A stretch of 14,474 bases of DNA from Bacilli bacterium (GCA_028703035.1 JAQVNR010000035.1:1-14474); one strand, 5' to 3'. Numbered from the stretch's first letter, positions 1 through 7,835 are shown. Translations and numbers: made by a program. The notes: generated by a model not told the origin, from the sequence alone.

Positions 1-125
1 GCCTGCAAGGCGAAGAACTTTATTTTACTGAGAAAAATTTTTAAAGACCACTTCTCAGCTTTTTGTGTGCCTAATTTGTGTTTGAATTTTTTTTCAATTT
101 TATCTTGACACATTATAGTTGGTCT
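1..125 (-). ncRNA. possible structured RNA or 5' leader, cut by the window edge
   Basis: This gene-free stretch follows the promoter at 128-156 and runs leftward out of the window. Read on the minus strand, the RNA would start near 121 with AGACCA (120-125), which can pair with TGGTCT at 45-50. Inside lie a possible TGTGT/ACACA pairing and a TTGAA/TTCAA hairpin. CTGAGAA (52-58) can pair with TTCTCAG (28-34), and the TGGTCT strand falls in the loop of that hairpin, so the two helices would form a pseudoknot or be mutually exclusive alternatives. A GCCT/AGGC hairpin sits at the very edge. I do not recognise a known riboswitch or ribosomal-protein leader; the downstream gene is not in the window. 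Confidence 0.3.
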
Positions 126-127
126 CA

Positions 128-156
128 TATATAAAATACATATTTTTAAAAGTCAA
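128..156 (-). promoter_or_regulatory. promoter reading leftward, out of the window
   Basis: On the minus strand TTGACT (151-156) and TATATA (128-133) are separated by 17 bases, a good vegetative-type promoter. It lies just downstream of the GAPDH stop codon, so it would drive a separate transcript rather than the gap gene. Confidence 0.5.
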
Positions 157-168
157 GTTTAAAAAACA

Positions 169-1170
169 TCACTTTTTAAGTAATGTTTCCATTGTTCTAA
201 GCATTTGAGCTGTATATCCATATTCATTGTCATACCAAGCTACTATCTTAACTAATTTTTTATTTGTATTTAATACTTTAGTAGAAAGTCCATCAACTAA
301 TGCCCCACAAGAAGCACCAATAATATCACTTGATACTATAGGATCCATTGTAAATTTTAAAACTGAGTTTTGATTTTTACTAAAAATCTTGTTTATTTCT
401 TCAGCTGTTACTTCTTTATTTAAATTAAGAGTTAAATCTATGCATGATCCATCTATGACCGGAACTCTAAATGATGATCCATCAAGTTTTCCATCTAATT
501 CTGGAACAACTTGGCCAACGCTCGTTGCAGCTCCAGTTGATGCTGGAACTATATTTTGCGCGCAAGCTCTACCTCTTCTTGAATTTATGCCTTTATTGTG
601 AGTGCCGTCCATTGTTGCTTGATCATTAGTGTAAGCATGGATTGTCGTCATAAAACCAGATTCTATTCCAAAGTGATCATTAATTATTTTAATAACCGGC
701 GCTAGAGCATTTGTTGTACAAGATGATGCACTAATTATTTTTTCAGTTCCATCTAATATCTCATGGTTTACTCCATAAACAATTGTCTTAATATTACCTT
801 TACCAGGAGCAGATATCACAACATGCGCAGCTCCAGCAAAAATATGTTGCATAGCTTTTTCTTCAGTAGTGTATGCTCCAGTACATTCTAGGACGCAGTC
901 TACTTCTAAATCTTCCCAAGGTAAATCTTTGGCTTCATTTTTAATATAAGTTTTAATTAACTCACCATCAACTATAATTCCTTCTGGACAAGTTTTTATA
1001 TCTACATCATTAAAGATTCGATAAACTGTATCATACTTAAGTAAATATGCTAGTTCTTCTGGTTCACTTCTTGAATTAATCGCTACAATTTGGTACTCAC
1101 TTGATCCAAATATTTCTCTAAAAGCAATTCTTCCAATTCTGCCAAAACCATTAATTGCTATTTTTTTCAT
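169..1170 (-). CDS. gap: glyceraldehyde-3-phosphate dehydrogenase, type I
   Basis: This enzyme oxidises and phosphorylates glyceraldehyde-3-phosphate to 1,3-bisphosphoglycerate in cytosolic glycolysis, or runs in reverse. The 333-residue protein has normal length. It opens with the Rossmann motif INGFGRIGR (residues 6-14), carries the catalytic cysteine in SASSCTTN (Cys151) and the partner histidine in TTIHAYTND (His178). The C-terminal WYDNEYGY motif is complete. The position where NAD-specific enzymes usually have Asp reads N-S-R here (32-34), so cofactor preference may lean to NADP; that is inference. The ATG start follows a Shine-Dalgarno (GAAGGAAGG) that lies inside the 3' end of the nucleoside kinase gene two bases upstream, so the two are co-transcribed and probably translationally coupled. 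The common neighbour pgk is not in the window. Confidence 0.96.
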   Translation of the reverse strand: MKKIAINGFGRIGRIAFREIFGSSEYQIVAINSRSEPEELAYLLKYDTVYRIFNDVDIKTCPEGIIVDGELIKTYIKNEAKDLPWEDLEVDCVLECTGAYTTEEKAMQHIFAGAAHVVISAPGKGNIKTIVYGVNHEILDGTEKIISASSCTTNALAPVIKIINDHFGIESGFMTTIHAYTNDQATMDGTHNKGINSRRGRACAQNIVPASTGAATSVGQVVPELDGKLDGSSFRVPVIDGSCIDLTLNLNKEVTAEEINKIFSKNQNSVLKFTMDPIVSSDIIGASCGALVDGLSTKVLNTNKKLVKIVAWYDNEYGYTAQMLRTMETLLKK

Positions 1171-1172
1171 TA

Positions 1173-2642
1173 CTAATACCTTCCTTCAAAATATGATCCA
1201 CCAATAAATTCTCTTAATACATTATCATTTTCAATATATTCACTTGGTATAGGAAAGAACATTTGCATAAAGTCTATCATTCTTCTTGCCTCATTATAAT
1301 ATTTAGATTCCGGAGGTATACTATATAAAAGTGGTTCACCATAAACTCTTAATACTCCAACTTCATAAATAAATGCTGTATTTAGAATCATGTCTGCTTC
1401 ATTTGTATAGGGAAAAACATATTTAACCTCACCTTCCCGAACCTTATCCCATGCCTCAAGTGTATGTTCAGAAGTATATCCTCTTGACCAACTATCTCTA
1501 ATAATTCTTCTTAGAAGTCTAATATCAATAGTTGAAAGATGATTATGACGATCTATTCCTATTGGAGTAAAAGGACTGATATAAATTTTTAATTTTATGT
1601 CTCTTGAAATCTCTTTGGTTAATTCTTCATTTAAACAGTGAAGTCCTTCTATTAGTATTATATCATTATCTTTTAATTTTATAATTCTATTTTTATATTC
1701 TTTTTCACCTGTAAAAAAATTAAAACTTGGTATGCTTACATTTTCGCCATTTAACAACATTGTTAAATGCTTATTAAATAACTTTAAATCAATAGCGTTT
1801 AAACTTTCAAAATCATATTTATTATTTTCATCTTTTGGAGTCTCATTTCTATTTTTAAAATAATCATCAAGTCCTAAATAGATTGGGTTAAGCCCAAAAG
1901 TCTCTAAATATAGAGCAATTTTTTTAGTACTTGTTGTTTTACCACTTGAAGAAGGACCACCTAAAAGAATAATTTTCTTTTTTGATTCTTTAATTTTTAC
2001 TGCAACATTATAAACTTGATTATCCATCATAATATCATTTTTCATAATAAAATCTTTGATTTTGTTTTCTGAGATTATTTTATTTAAATCATTTACATAT
2101 TTAATTCCTAATGTTCTAATCCATCTATTATACAATCTAAAACTTTCACAAATTTTTTCTTGTGGTTCATAATCAGGAATATTTCCATCATCTTCAATAG
2201 GAACACTTAATATTAAAGCATTATTACCTAAAAAGGTGATTTTATACTGTTTTAACTTACCTGTTGATGATGGCATATTACTCATAAAATAATTGTGATA
2301 TCCTGCAAGTTCATAAAGAGTTACTACTTTATTATTTAAATTACAAATATTTCCTGCTTTTTCAAACTCTTTATTCTTCATATAAAAGTTATAGGCATCA
2401 TTTTTAGCAATAACTTTTTTAGTTATTTTTAAATCATCACTAATTATTTTATCCATCTCTAACTTGATATTATTAATATCAGACTCTGTTATTTTACGAT
2501 TAATAAGAATTTCTGTATATAGTCCTTTATCAAGAGAATGAGAAAAAGATACTTCTGAATTAAGTACTTTTTTAACAGCGACATATAAAATAAATTTTAT
2601 ACCTGCTTGATAAACTTTCAAATTATACCTATCTAATAACAT
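1173..2642 (-). CDS. uridine-kinase-like nucleoside kinase with ThrRS-like N-terminal domain
   Basis: The C-terminal half is a P-loop kinase of the uridine kinase/phosphoribulokinase type. Walker A is GGPSSSGKTT (228-237), followed by GLDDYF and an IEGLHCLN Walker-B-like segment. The N-terminal half resembles the second additional domain of threonyl-tRNA synthetase, including a PSSTGK segment near residue 126. Family members of this architecture are often about 550 residues and start with a TGS domain; this 489-residue protein appears to lack it. Function by family is phosphorylation of a nucleoside such as uridine with ATP or GTP in the cytosol; the exact substrate cannot be read from the sequence. 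The start is supported by AGGGTGAT eight bases upstream, and gap follows two bases after the stop. Confidence 0.85.
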   Translation of the reverse strand: MLLDRYNLKVYQAGIKFILYVAVKKVLNSEVSFSHSLDKGLYTEILINRKITESDINNIKLEMDKIISDDLKITKKVIAKNDAYNFYMKNKEFEKAGNICNLNNKVVTLYELAGYHNYFMSNMPSSTGKLKQYKITFLGNNALILSVPIEDDGNIPDYEPQEKICESFRLYNRWIRTLGIKYVNDLNKIISENKIKDFIMKNDIMMDNQVYNVAVKIKESKKKIILLGGPSSSGKTTSTKKIALYLETFGLNPIYLGLDDYFKNRNETPKDENNKYDFESLNAIDLKLFNKHLTMLLNGENVSIPSFNFFTGEKEYKNRIIKLKDNDIILIEGLHCLNEELTKEISRDIKLKIYISPFTPIGIDRHNHLSTIDIRLLRRIIRDSWSRGYTSEHTLEAWDKVREGEVKYVFPYTNEADMILNTAFIYEVGVLRVYGEPLLYSIPPESKYYNEARRMIDFMQMFFPIPSEYIENDNVLREFIGGSYFEGRY

Positions 2643-2675
2643 TTTGTAATCACCCTTTTTAATTGTTCTAGTTAT

Positions 2676-2704
2676 ATAATATCAAAAAAATCTTATTTTG
2701 TCAT
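2676..2704 (-). promoter_or_regulatory. promoter of the nucleoside kinase-gap unit
   Basis: On the minus strand ATGACA (2699-2704) and TATTAT (2676-2681) are separated by 17 bases, each one mismatch from consensus. It lies 34 bases upstream of the kinase start codon. Its -35 overlaps the palindrome at 2703-2718. Confidence 0.55.
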
Positions 2705-2718
2705 ACATTTAAATGTAT
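2703..2718. promoter_or_regulatory. 16-bp perfect palindrome between divergent promoters, candidate operator
   Basis: ATACATTTAAATGTAT reads the same on both strands. It sits between the divergent nucleoside kinase and clpP genes and touches the kinase -35 box. The position suits a dimeric repressor site controlling one or both genes. It does not match the CtsR or CIRCE heat-shock operators often found near clpP in Bacillota. AT-rich palindromes also arise by chance, so the call is tentative. Confidence 0.35.
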
Positions 2719-2760
2719 ATTTTTATAACTTTACTTTATGATAGTATTAGGTGATAAAAA

Positions 2761-3327
2761 TTGTTAATTCCAACTATCTTTGAAAAAAATCCCAATGGAG
2801 AAAAGATTTATGATATTTATTCTAAATTATTAGAAAATAGAATTATTTTTATTAATGGAGAAATAAATGATAACTTAGCTAATTTAGTTATTAGTGAGAT
2901 CCTTTATTTAGATTCAGTAAACAACAATGATATTTTTATTTATATCAATAGTCCTGGAGGAAGTGTTACCTCTGGACTGGCTATTTATGATACAATGAAT
3001 TATATTAAAAGTGATGTTTCAACAGTCGCTACTGGTCTGTGTGCATCAATGGCAGCAATTCTTTTAGCAGCTGGCACTAAAGGTAAAAGACTATCTTTAA
3101 AAAATAGTGAAATAATGATTCATCAAATACTAGGTGGAACTCAAGGTCAAGCCAGTGATATTAAAATTCATGCTGAGCGAATCTTACTAATAAAAAAGAA
3201 ACTAAATAAAATTTTAGCTTCTTTATGTAACAAAACTGAAAGTAAAATAAATAAAGATACAGAAAGAGATTATTATTTAAGTGCTAGTGATGCTTTAAAA
3301 TATGGTTTAATCGATAAGATTATCTAA
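2761..3327 (+). CDS. clpP: ATP-dependent Clp protease proteolytic subunit
   Basis: ClpP forms the double-heptamer proteolytic chamber that works with Clp ATPases in protein quality control and regulated degradation. The 188-residue protein shows the complete Ser-His-Asp triad: Ser96 in GLCASMAA, His121 in MIHQ and Asp170 in KDTERD. The INSPGGSV oxyanion-hole segment (62-69) is intact. The start is TTG at 2761, chosen because AGGTGAT lies five bases upstream and the protein begins with the family's LIPT motif. It is the only clear plus-strand gene in the window, divergent from the nucleoside kinase and convergent with whiA. Confidence 0.95.
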   Translation: MLIPTIFEKNPNGEKIYDIYSKLLENRIIFINGEINDNLANLVISEILYLDSVNNNDIFIYINSPGGSVTSGLAIYDTMNYIKSDVSTVATGLCASMAAILLAAGTKGKRLSLKNSEIMIHQILGGTQGQASDIKIHAERILLIKKKLNKILASLCNKTESKINKDTERDYYLSASDALKYGLIDKII

Positions 3328-3339
3328 ATTTAAATATAT

Positions 3340-3358
3340 TTATAAAAAAACTAGTTTT
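3340..3358. terminator. weak A/T palindrome at the clpP-whiA junction
   Basis: AAAAACTAGTTTTT overlaps the whiA stop codon, with T-rich sequence on both sides. The two genes converge here and are separated by only 23 bases, so this may serve as a shared weak terminator. No stable loop is visible. Confidence 0.25.
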
Positions 3359-4250
3359 TCTTTTTATTAACTAGTTCATTTATTTTACGAAAATGATGAT
3401 TAATACCAGACTTAGTAATAGGTTTATCAGTTTCAAGGGTTATTATTTCTGCCAGCTGAGCTAAAGAAGTATCTGGATACTTCTTTTTGTATTCAATAAT
3501 TTCCCTTCTTCTTTTATCAAATAAAATAAGTAAATTATTATCTTCTAAGTATTTTATATTCTCTAAAACTATTTGACTTGACTTAAGTGATTTTTCCACA
3601 TTAGCTTGCTCACAATTATTAAGACGATTAACCATATTTTTATGATCTTTATAAATTCTAATATCTTCAAAGTAAAATAAAGCATTAATTGCTCCTAAAC
3701 ATTTGATAAAATCACTAATATGCTCAGCTTGTTTAACATAAACCATATATTCTTTATCTCTTTTTAATACTTTACTATTTAAATTTAAGCTTAATAAAAT
3801 TTTATTAACAAGTTCAGCATCTTGTTTATCTTTAATCAAAAATTCTAAATGATATAAATTCTTTTTAGGGTCATTAATACTTCCACAAGCTATAAATAAA
3901 CCTTTTAAGAAAGCAATCTTTTCTTCGGAACTTCCTTCTAATATATTATTAGTTAAATTATTAATATCAGATAAAATAATATCTATTTTCTCTTTAACTT
4001 CTAAAATATATAAATTACGCTCTTTGAATCTTTTAATTGTTCGCATAGTCAAAATAACTGGAGCATTATAATTATTCTTAAGAAGTTTAAAAATCCATCT
4101 TGTTGCTGAAGCATTTTCTAACATAATTATTATTTTATCATTAGATACTTCACTACCAAACTTCAAATAAGCATTTAAAGATATTAAATCTTCAAGAACA
4201 TTATTATAATCTTTAGTTATTTCATCTTTAATTGTTGCCCCGAAAGTCAC
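3351..4250 (-). CDS. whiA: DNA-binding protein WhiA
   Basis: WhiA has a degenerate LAGLIDADG homing-endonuclease fold at the N-terminus and a helix-turn-helix domain at the C-terminus. In Gram-positive bacteria it affects cell division and, in actinomycetes, sporulation transcription. The 299-residue product shows the family segment LKGLFIACGSINDPKK (115-130) followed by YHLEF, and a C-terminal HTH around residues 258-295 ending with SGINHHFRKINEL. The GTG start at 4250 shares one base with the TAG stop of the upstream yvcK-like gene and has GGGAG just upstream, so the pair is translationally coupled. The yvcK-whiA order is a conserved Bacillota arrangement and supports both assignments. Confidence 0.93.
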   Translation of the reverse strand: MTFGATIKDEITKDYNNVLEDLISLNAYLKFGSEVSNDKIIIMLENASATRWIFKLLKNNYNAPVILTMRTIKRFKERNLYILEVKEKIDIILSDINNLTNNILEGSSEEKIAFLKGLFIACGSINDPKKNLYHLEFLIKDKQDAELVNKILLSLNLNSKVLKRDKEYMVYVKQAEHISDFIKCLGAINALFYFEDIRIYKDHKNMVNRLNNCEQANVEKSLKSSQIVLENIKYLEDNNLLILFDKRRREIIEYKKKYPDTSLAQLAEIITLETDKPITKSGINHHFRKINELVNKKKN

Positions 4251-4684
4251 TATTTATCTCCCATTAAATATGAATAAACTAAATAAGCTGTTTTTAAAGA
4301 GGCATGTCTTATCATAGATTCTTCTATTTTATACTCCTCATCAGCTATAACTTTAATATCAAGTTCATTTAACTTCTCAATTTTAGCTTTATTAGCAATT
4401 ACTGCATCAAGTCCATCTTGAGTAATTAAGTTACACATATATAGTTTTTTTGCTTTACTCTTTTTTATATTTTCTGTTACCTCAGGTGTCATTAAACGAG
4501 GAAGAATACTGGTAAATAAACTTCTTGATGAAAAGATTATTAAATCACTAGAACCATTATTAATATCTTTAACCCTATAATTAAGTAATTCTTTAATATT
4601 ATCATTATTATTTCTCATTGTCAGTAAAACCTTCAAAATTTGACTCATCCCAGTATCACCACCGAAGATAACTACATTTTTCAA
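4250..4684 (-). CDS. yvcK: YvcK/CofD-like protein with internal deletion
   Basis: YvcK (gluconeogenesis factor) is a UDP-sugar-binding protein linked to carbon metabolism and cell shape in Bacillota. This copy has about 144 residues, while the family usually has about 320. It keeps the N-terminal strand and glycine loop (VVIFGGDTGMSQILKVL) and a C-terminal part matching the GPGSLYTSIIPNLL...KIYVCNLMTQ region, here SSRSLFTSILPRLM...KLYMCNLITQ. The middle, including the family's DDGGSSG and GDIRNCL segments, is absent, and the GPGS glycines are replaced by SSRS. The frame is open, so it may be a reduced functional protein. I place the start at TTG 4684, preceded by AAAAGAAGTGAT; an upstream TTG at 4738 is the -35 box of the promoter. 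Context (whiA directly downstream) supports the identity. Confidence 0.7.
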   Translation of the reverse strand: MKNVVIFGGDTGMSQILKVLLTMRNNNDNIKELLNYRVKDINNGSSDLIIFSSRSLFTSILPRLMTPEVTENIKKSKAKKLYMCNLITQDGLDAVIANKAKIEKLNELDIKVIADEEYKIEESMIRHASLKTAYLVYSYLMGDK

Positions 4685-4709
4685 ATATATCACTTCTTTT
4701 CTACCATAT

Positions 4710-4738
4710 ATTATAAGATATACCCTATATTTATTCAA
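4710..4738 (-). promoter_or_regulatory. promoter of the yvcK-whiA operon
   Basis: On the minus strand TTGAAT (4733-4738) and a perfect TATAAT (4710-4715) are separated by exactly 17 bases. The predicted start of transcription is near 4703, about 19 bases before the TTG start codon at 4684. This is the argument against a longer reading of the yvcK-like gene. Confidence 0.7.
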
Positions 4739-4775
4739 GGAAAAAGATTAGAGTTTGCTCTCTAATCATTTTTTA
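4739..4775. terminator. bidirectional intrinsic terminator, ends the ftsEX-M23 unit
   Basis: GATTAGAG (4746-4753) and CTCTAATC (4760-4767) form an 8-bp stem with a six-base loop. On the minus strand the stem is followed by TTTTTCC and on the plus strand by ATTTTTT. It would stop leftward transcripts before the yvcK promoter. Confidence 0.7.
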
Positions 4776-4870
4776 ATTACCATTTATGGCTGGTTTCACC
4801 GCTTTTTTAATCCTTCATTAAGTAGCTTAAATTACATGTCATCAATTAATTTTATGACAAGTATAATATA
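4740..4870 (-). ncRNA. candidate small RNA between the M23 gene and yvcK
   Basis: The 255-base gap after the M23 peptidase gene holds, on the minus strand, an extended -10 promoter (TGGTATATT, 4865-4873). About seven bases later begins a TGTCAT/ATGACA hairpin (4837-4842 with 4854-4859). The stretch ends at the intrinsic terminator at 4739-4775. Together these would give a transcript of roughly 120 bases. Contained reading frames are only a few codons long. I do not recognise the RNA; it could also be the untranslated tail of the ftsEX operon. Confidence 0.25.
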
Positions 4871-4998
4871 CCATTTTTATCTTAAAAAATCTACAAAATT
4901 TACTAATCTTAATTCCTCTCTATCTATATATGTTATAAAGTAATATATGATTTCCTTTTTATTTTAGAAAAAAAGAACGTCATTTTAGACATTCTTAA

Positions 4999-6207
4999 TT
5001 ATCTTCCATTAAACCAGACATATTTTTGGGGAAAATATATATAATTGCGAGGATCAACTGCTTTTGTTTGGGAAAATAAAGTTGGACTTATATAACAATT
5101 ATAATCACAGTTAGTGCCATACCATCCTTTGGCTATAACAAAGTGAAGATGAGTACCTGTTGAGCAACCATCCCAAGGTGTCAGCCACCCTCCACCAACA
5201 GTACCAACAACCGTGTTTCTAGTAACAACATCACCAAGTGACACTTTTATTTGATAAAGATGATAATAAGCAGTAGTATATTTTACTCCCTTAATATTAT
5301 GATGAACATAGACCATGTTGCCTCCACATCTTGATTTTCTAATTATTTTTCCAACAACCCCATTAGCAGCTGAATAAGCATTAGATCCTTCTTTCATTCC
5401 ACCAATATCAAGAGCACCATGCCAAGTTCCTTTAGCACCAGTAATTGGATTAGTTCGAGGTCCATAATTACTTGTTACAGTTCCATATGGTACCGGTCTT
5501 ATAAAGCCAATATCTCCATGCTTCCCAATACAATCAGTAATATCTTGATTTTCTTTACAACCAATACTAACTAAGTAATCAATGTAAGCTTGAGTTGAAT
5601 CAAGTTGCTCTTTAACATCTAAAGTAATCTCTACTAACTTATTGTATTCTGTCCCTAAAGAGACAATATCTTTTTCAAGCTTCGCAATTTGTGATTCAAG
5701 TGCAAGTTCTCTTTGAGCTAGCTCTACTTGAAGTACTTTATTTTTATCAATTTTTTCTTCATACTGAGTAATCTTCTCTTTATCAAAAGCCGAAACCTGC
5801 TCAATAATCGCATAACGATAAACTAAGTCAGCATAATTATTGACATCTAATATATATTCTAAATAAATATTATTTCCCATTGTCTCTTGCAAGACATTCA
5901 TATATTTTTTAATATCTTCATTTTTTTTAGCTATTTCAATATTTAAAGTTTCAATTTCAATTTTAGCTTCTTCAACCTTTTTTTCATTAGTTTTAATTTC
6001 TTCTTGATTATTATATACATTGTTTTTAGCTGTATTAAGTTCTGATTTTGTTTTATTAGCATTTGCTGTTGCTTGATTATGTTCTTTTCTGTAAGTAGCA
6101 AGTTTTTCTCTAAACGTGGCTAAAGTATTATTATTTGCTGCATTAAATGTTGGTGTAAATATAAATAGACTAACCAAAAGAATTATTATTAATTTAAAAT
6201 TTTTCAT
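4999..6207 (-). CDS. secreted coiled-coil M23 (LytM) peptidoglycan hydrolase, FtsEX partner
   Basis: The 402-residue protein starts with a signal peptide (hydrophobic residues 6-19, likely cleavage near FNA-A at 23/24). A long Lys/Glu-rich coiled coil follows (about 28-205), then an M23 metallopeptidase domain (about 235-395). The zinc ligands are present: His263 and Asp267 in the HxxxD of WHGALD, and His355 in THLHF, with the catalytic histidines at His316 (YYHL) and His353. Proteins of this design (EnvC, PcsB, CwlO in function) are activated through FtsX to cut peptidoglycan outside the membrane. EnvC itself has a degenerate M23 domain, while this one looks catalytically complete. The ATG shares one base with the ftsX stop codon, so the activator pair is translationally coupled. 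Extra cysteines near 216, 226, 294, 348 and 369-373 could form disulfides. Confidence 0.9.
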   Translation of the reverse strand: MKNFKLIIILLVSLFIFTPTFNAANNNTLATFREKLATYRKEHNQATANANKTKSELNTAKNNVYNNQEEIKTNEKKVEEAKIEIETLNIEIAKKNEDIKKYMNVLQETMGNNIYLEYILDVNNYADLVYRYAIIEQVSAFDKEKITQYEEKIDKNKVLQVELAQRELALESQIAKLEKDIVSLGTEYNKLVEITLDVKEQLDSTQAYIDYLVSIGCKENQDITDCIGKHGDIGFIRPVPYGTVTSNYGPRTNPITGAKGTWHGALDIGGMKEGSNAYSAANGVVGKIIRKSRCGGNMVYVHHNIKGVKYTTAYYHLYQIKVSLGDVVTRNTVVGTVGGGWLTPWDGCSTGTHLHFVIAKGWYGTNCDYNCYISPTLFSQTKAVDPRNYIYFPQKYVWFNGR

Positions 6208-7115
6208 TAAATCGTTAAATACCTCCTTACCGCTCTTAAGCTTCCCAGCATTCCCACAATAGAGCCTATTCCAAATAAAATTAGCGATGTAGAATAAATT
6301 ATACTATTAGGCGCAGTTAATCTAACTACATTTAATATACTCGATAAGTTAGCAGCTGATAATGAGTTATATACCCAAGTATATCCCAAGATTATAATTA
6401 AGATTGGTAGAATTGACCCAATTGTCCCTAATAAAAATCCTTCAAATATAAATGGAAGCTTAATTACTGAGTTACTAGTACCAACTAATCTCATAATATC
6501 TATCTCGTTTCTTCTACTAAAAATCGTTATTTTTATCGTATTAGCGATTAAAAATGTTGTCACAAGCACTAAAGCTATTACTAATCCAATTGTCGCATTC
6601 TTAACAATATCAAATATATTAATTAAATCATTTACCATTGACTCACCATATTTAACAAGTCCAACTTTATCTAAATTTTTAATTGTTGTTGCAGTTTCAT
6701 TAATATCTTTAACTTCTTTAACAGTTATAACAAAAGAATCTTGAAGAGGATTTTCATCTTCTTCCCATGTTTCAACTATTTTAGCATAGGTTTCATTTTG
6801 CTCTACCAAATCATTTTTTATTTCTTCTTTAGAAATAAATTTAACTTCATCAACATTATGAACTTCTTTTAAGTTTTTTTCAGTATTAACAAGTTCTTCT
6901 TCTGTTATTTCTTTATCCATTAAGATAACTATAGTTAATTCATTTTCAATATCTTTAGTAATATTATTAATATTATAAGAAAATAAAATACCAACTCCAA
7001 CTAAAATTAAAGTTATAATGGTACAAGTAATTGAAGCCATACTCAAACTAAAATTTCTAAAAATACTTTTAACACTGGCTTCAATACTTCGACCAATTAT
7101 TCTAAAGATTCTCAT
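6207..7115 (-). CDS. ftsX: cell-division permease-like protein FtsX
   Basis: FtsX is the membrane subunit of the FtsEX complex, which transmits ATP hydrolysis to a cell-wall hydrolase outside the cell rather than moving a substrate. The 302-residue protein shows the expected topology: a first membrane helix at about 22-48, an extracellular domain at about 50-170, then three helices at about 174-198, 218-248 and 270-292. The length is normal for Gram-positive FtsX. Its ATG overlaps the ftsE stop in an ATGA, and its own TAA shares a base with the start of the M23 peptidase gene. This three-gene coupling is strong evidence that the peptidase is the partner. Confidence 0.94.
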   Translation of the reverse strand: MRIFRIIGRSIEASVKSIFRNFSLSMASITCTIITLILVGVGILFSYNINNITKDIENELTIVILMDKEITEEELVNTEKNLKEVHNVDEVKFISKEEIKNDLVEQNETYAKIVETWEEDENPLQDSFVITVKEVKDINETATTIKNLDKVGLVKYGESMVNDLINIFDIVKNATIGLVIALVLVTTFLIANTIKITIFSRRNEIDIMRLVGTSNSVIKLPFIFEGFLLGTIGSILPILIIILGYTWVYNSLSAANLSSILNVVRLTAPNSIIYSTSLILFGIGSIVGMLGSLRAVRRYLTI

Positions 7116-7801
7116 TCTTTATAACTTCCTTTCAGAGTATCTTTATTAATAAGTCCCTCTTTAATAACTACTACTCTCTTTTTCATTCGATTGACTATAT
7201 CTTTATCATGGGTTGCCATAACAACTGTTGTTCCAAGTTCTTTATTAATTTTACTAATAACATCCATTATTTCTTTACTAGTATCAGGATCTAAATTACC
7301 AGTCGGCTCATCACAAATTAGTAGTTTTGGTTTATTAACAATTGCTCTAGCAATACAAACTCTTTGTTGCTCTCCACCTGACAATTGATAGGGAAAACTT
7401 CTAGTTTTATCTTTTAAACCTACATGATCAAGTGCGGCTATTACAAGTGGCCTAATTTCCGATTTCTTCATTCCATAACTTTCTAAAGAATAAGCAACAT
7501 TTTCATATGCGGTTAACTTTGGTAATAATTTAAAATCTTGAAAAACAATCCCAATTTTTCTTCTTAATTTATATATTTTATTATTTCTAAGCTTAGCAAC
7601 ATCTACCCCACCGACATAAACTGACCCAGAACTAGGTTTTTCTTCACGATAAAGAAGTTTAATTAGAGTACTCTTACCACTAGCAGTATGCCCAATAATA
7701 AAAACAAACTCACCTTTACTAATATTTAAATTAGCATTAACAATCCCCGTTACTCCATTTTTATATATTTTAGTACAATCTTTAAATTCAATAAATTCCA
7801 T
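7112..7801 (-). CDS. ftsE: cell-division ATP-binding protein FtsE
   Basis: FtsE is the cytoplasmic ATPase of FtsEX. All ABC ATPase motifs are present in 229 residues: Walker A GHTASGKST (37-45), Q-loop Gln88, signature LSGGEQQR (140-147), Walker B LLICDEPTGNLD (160-171) and the switch His198 in ATHD. The Walker A variant GHTASGKS keeps the GxxxxGKS pattern. The start is preceded by AGGGTGG. It is the first gene of the ftsE-ftsX-M23 operon, driven by the extended -10 promoter at 7827-7835. Confidence 0.95.
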   Translation of the reverse strand: MEFIEFKDCTKIYKNGVTGIVNANLNISKGEFVFIIGHTASGKSTLIKLLYREEKPSSGSVYVGGVDVAKLRNNKIYKLRRKIGIVFQDFKLLPKLTAYENVAYSLESYGMKKSEIRPLVIAALDHVGLKDKTRSFPYQLSGGEQQRVCIARAIVNKPKLLICDEPTGNLDPDTSKEIMDVISKINKELGTTVVMATHDKDIVNRMKKRVVVIKEGLINKDTLKGSYKE

Positions 7802-7826
7802 TTTTCATGCCACCCTATCAATTAAA

Positions 7827-7835
7827 ATTATACCA
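7827..7835 (-). promoter_or_regulatory. extended -10 promoter of the ftsEX-M23 operon
   Basis: TGGTATAAT on the minus strand gives a perfect -10 hexamer (7827-7832) with the TGN extension. No good -35 is visible at the right distance, which is typical for extended -10 promoters. It lies about 26 bases upstream of the ftsE start. Confidence 0.5.

Noticed and set aside
389..601. Open frame on the plus strand inside gap
   Set aside because: Shadow of the conserved GAPDH frame, with no ribosome site of its own. The same holds for the plus-strand frames at 7191-7388, 8220-8417, 9159-9359 and 12633-12884.
4685..4738. N-terminal extension of the yvcK-like protein to the TTG at 4738
   Set aside because: These bases form a TTGAAT-17-TATAAT promoter, and the better ribosome site precedes the TTG at 4684.
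4755..4943. 62-codon plus-strand frame in the gap between yvcK and the M23 gene
   Set aside because: It starts inside the terminator hairpin, has no Shine-Dalgarno, and its composition looks like random AT-rich sequence.
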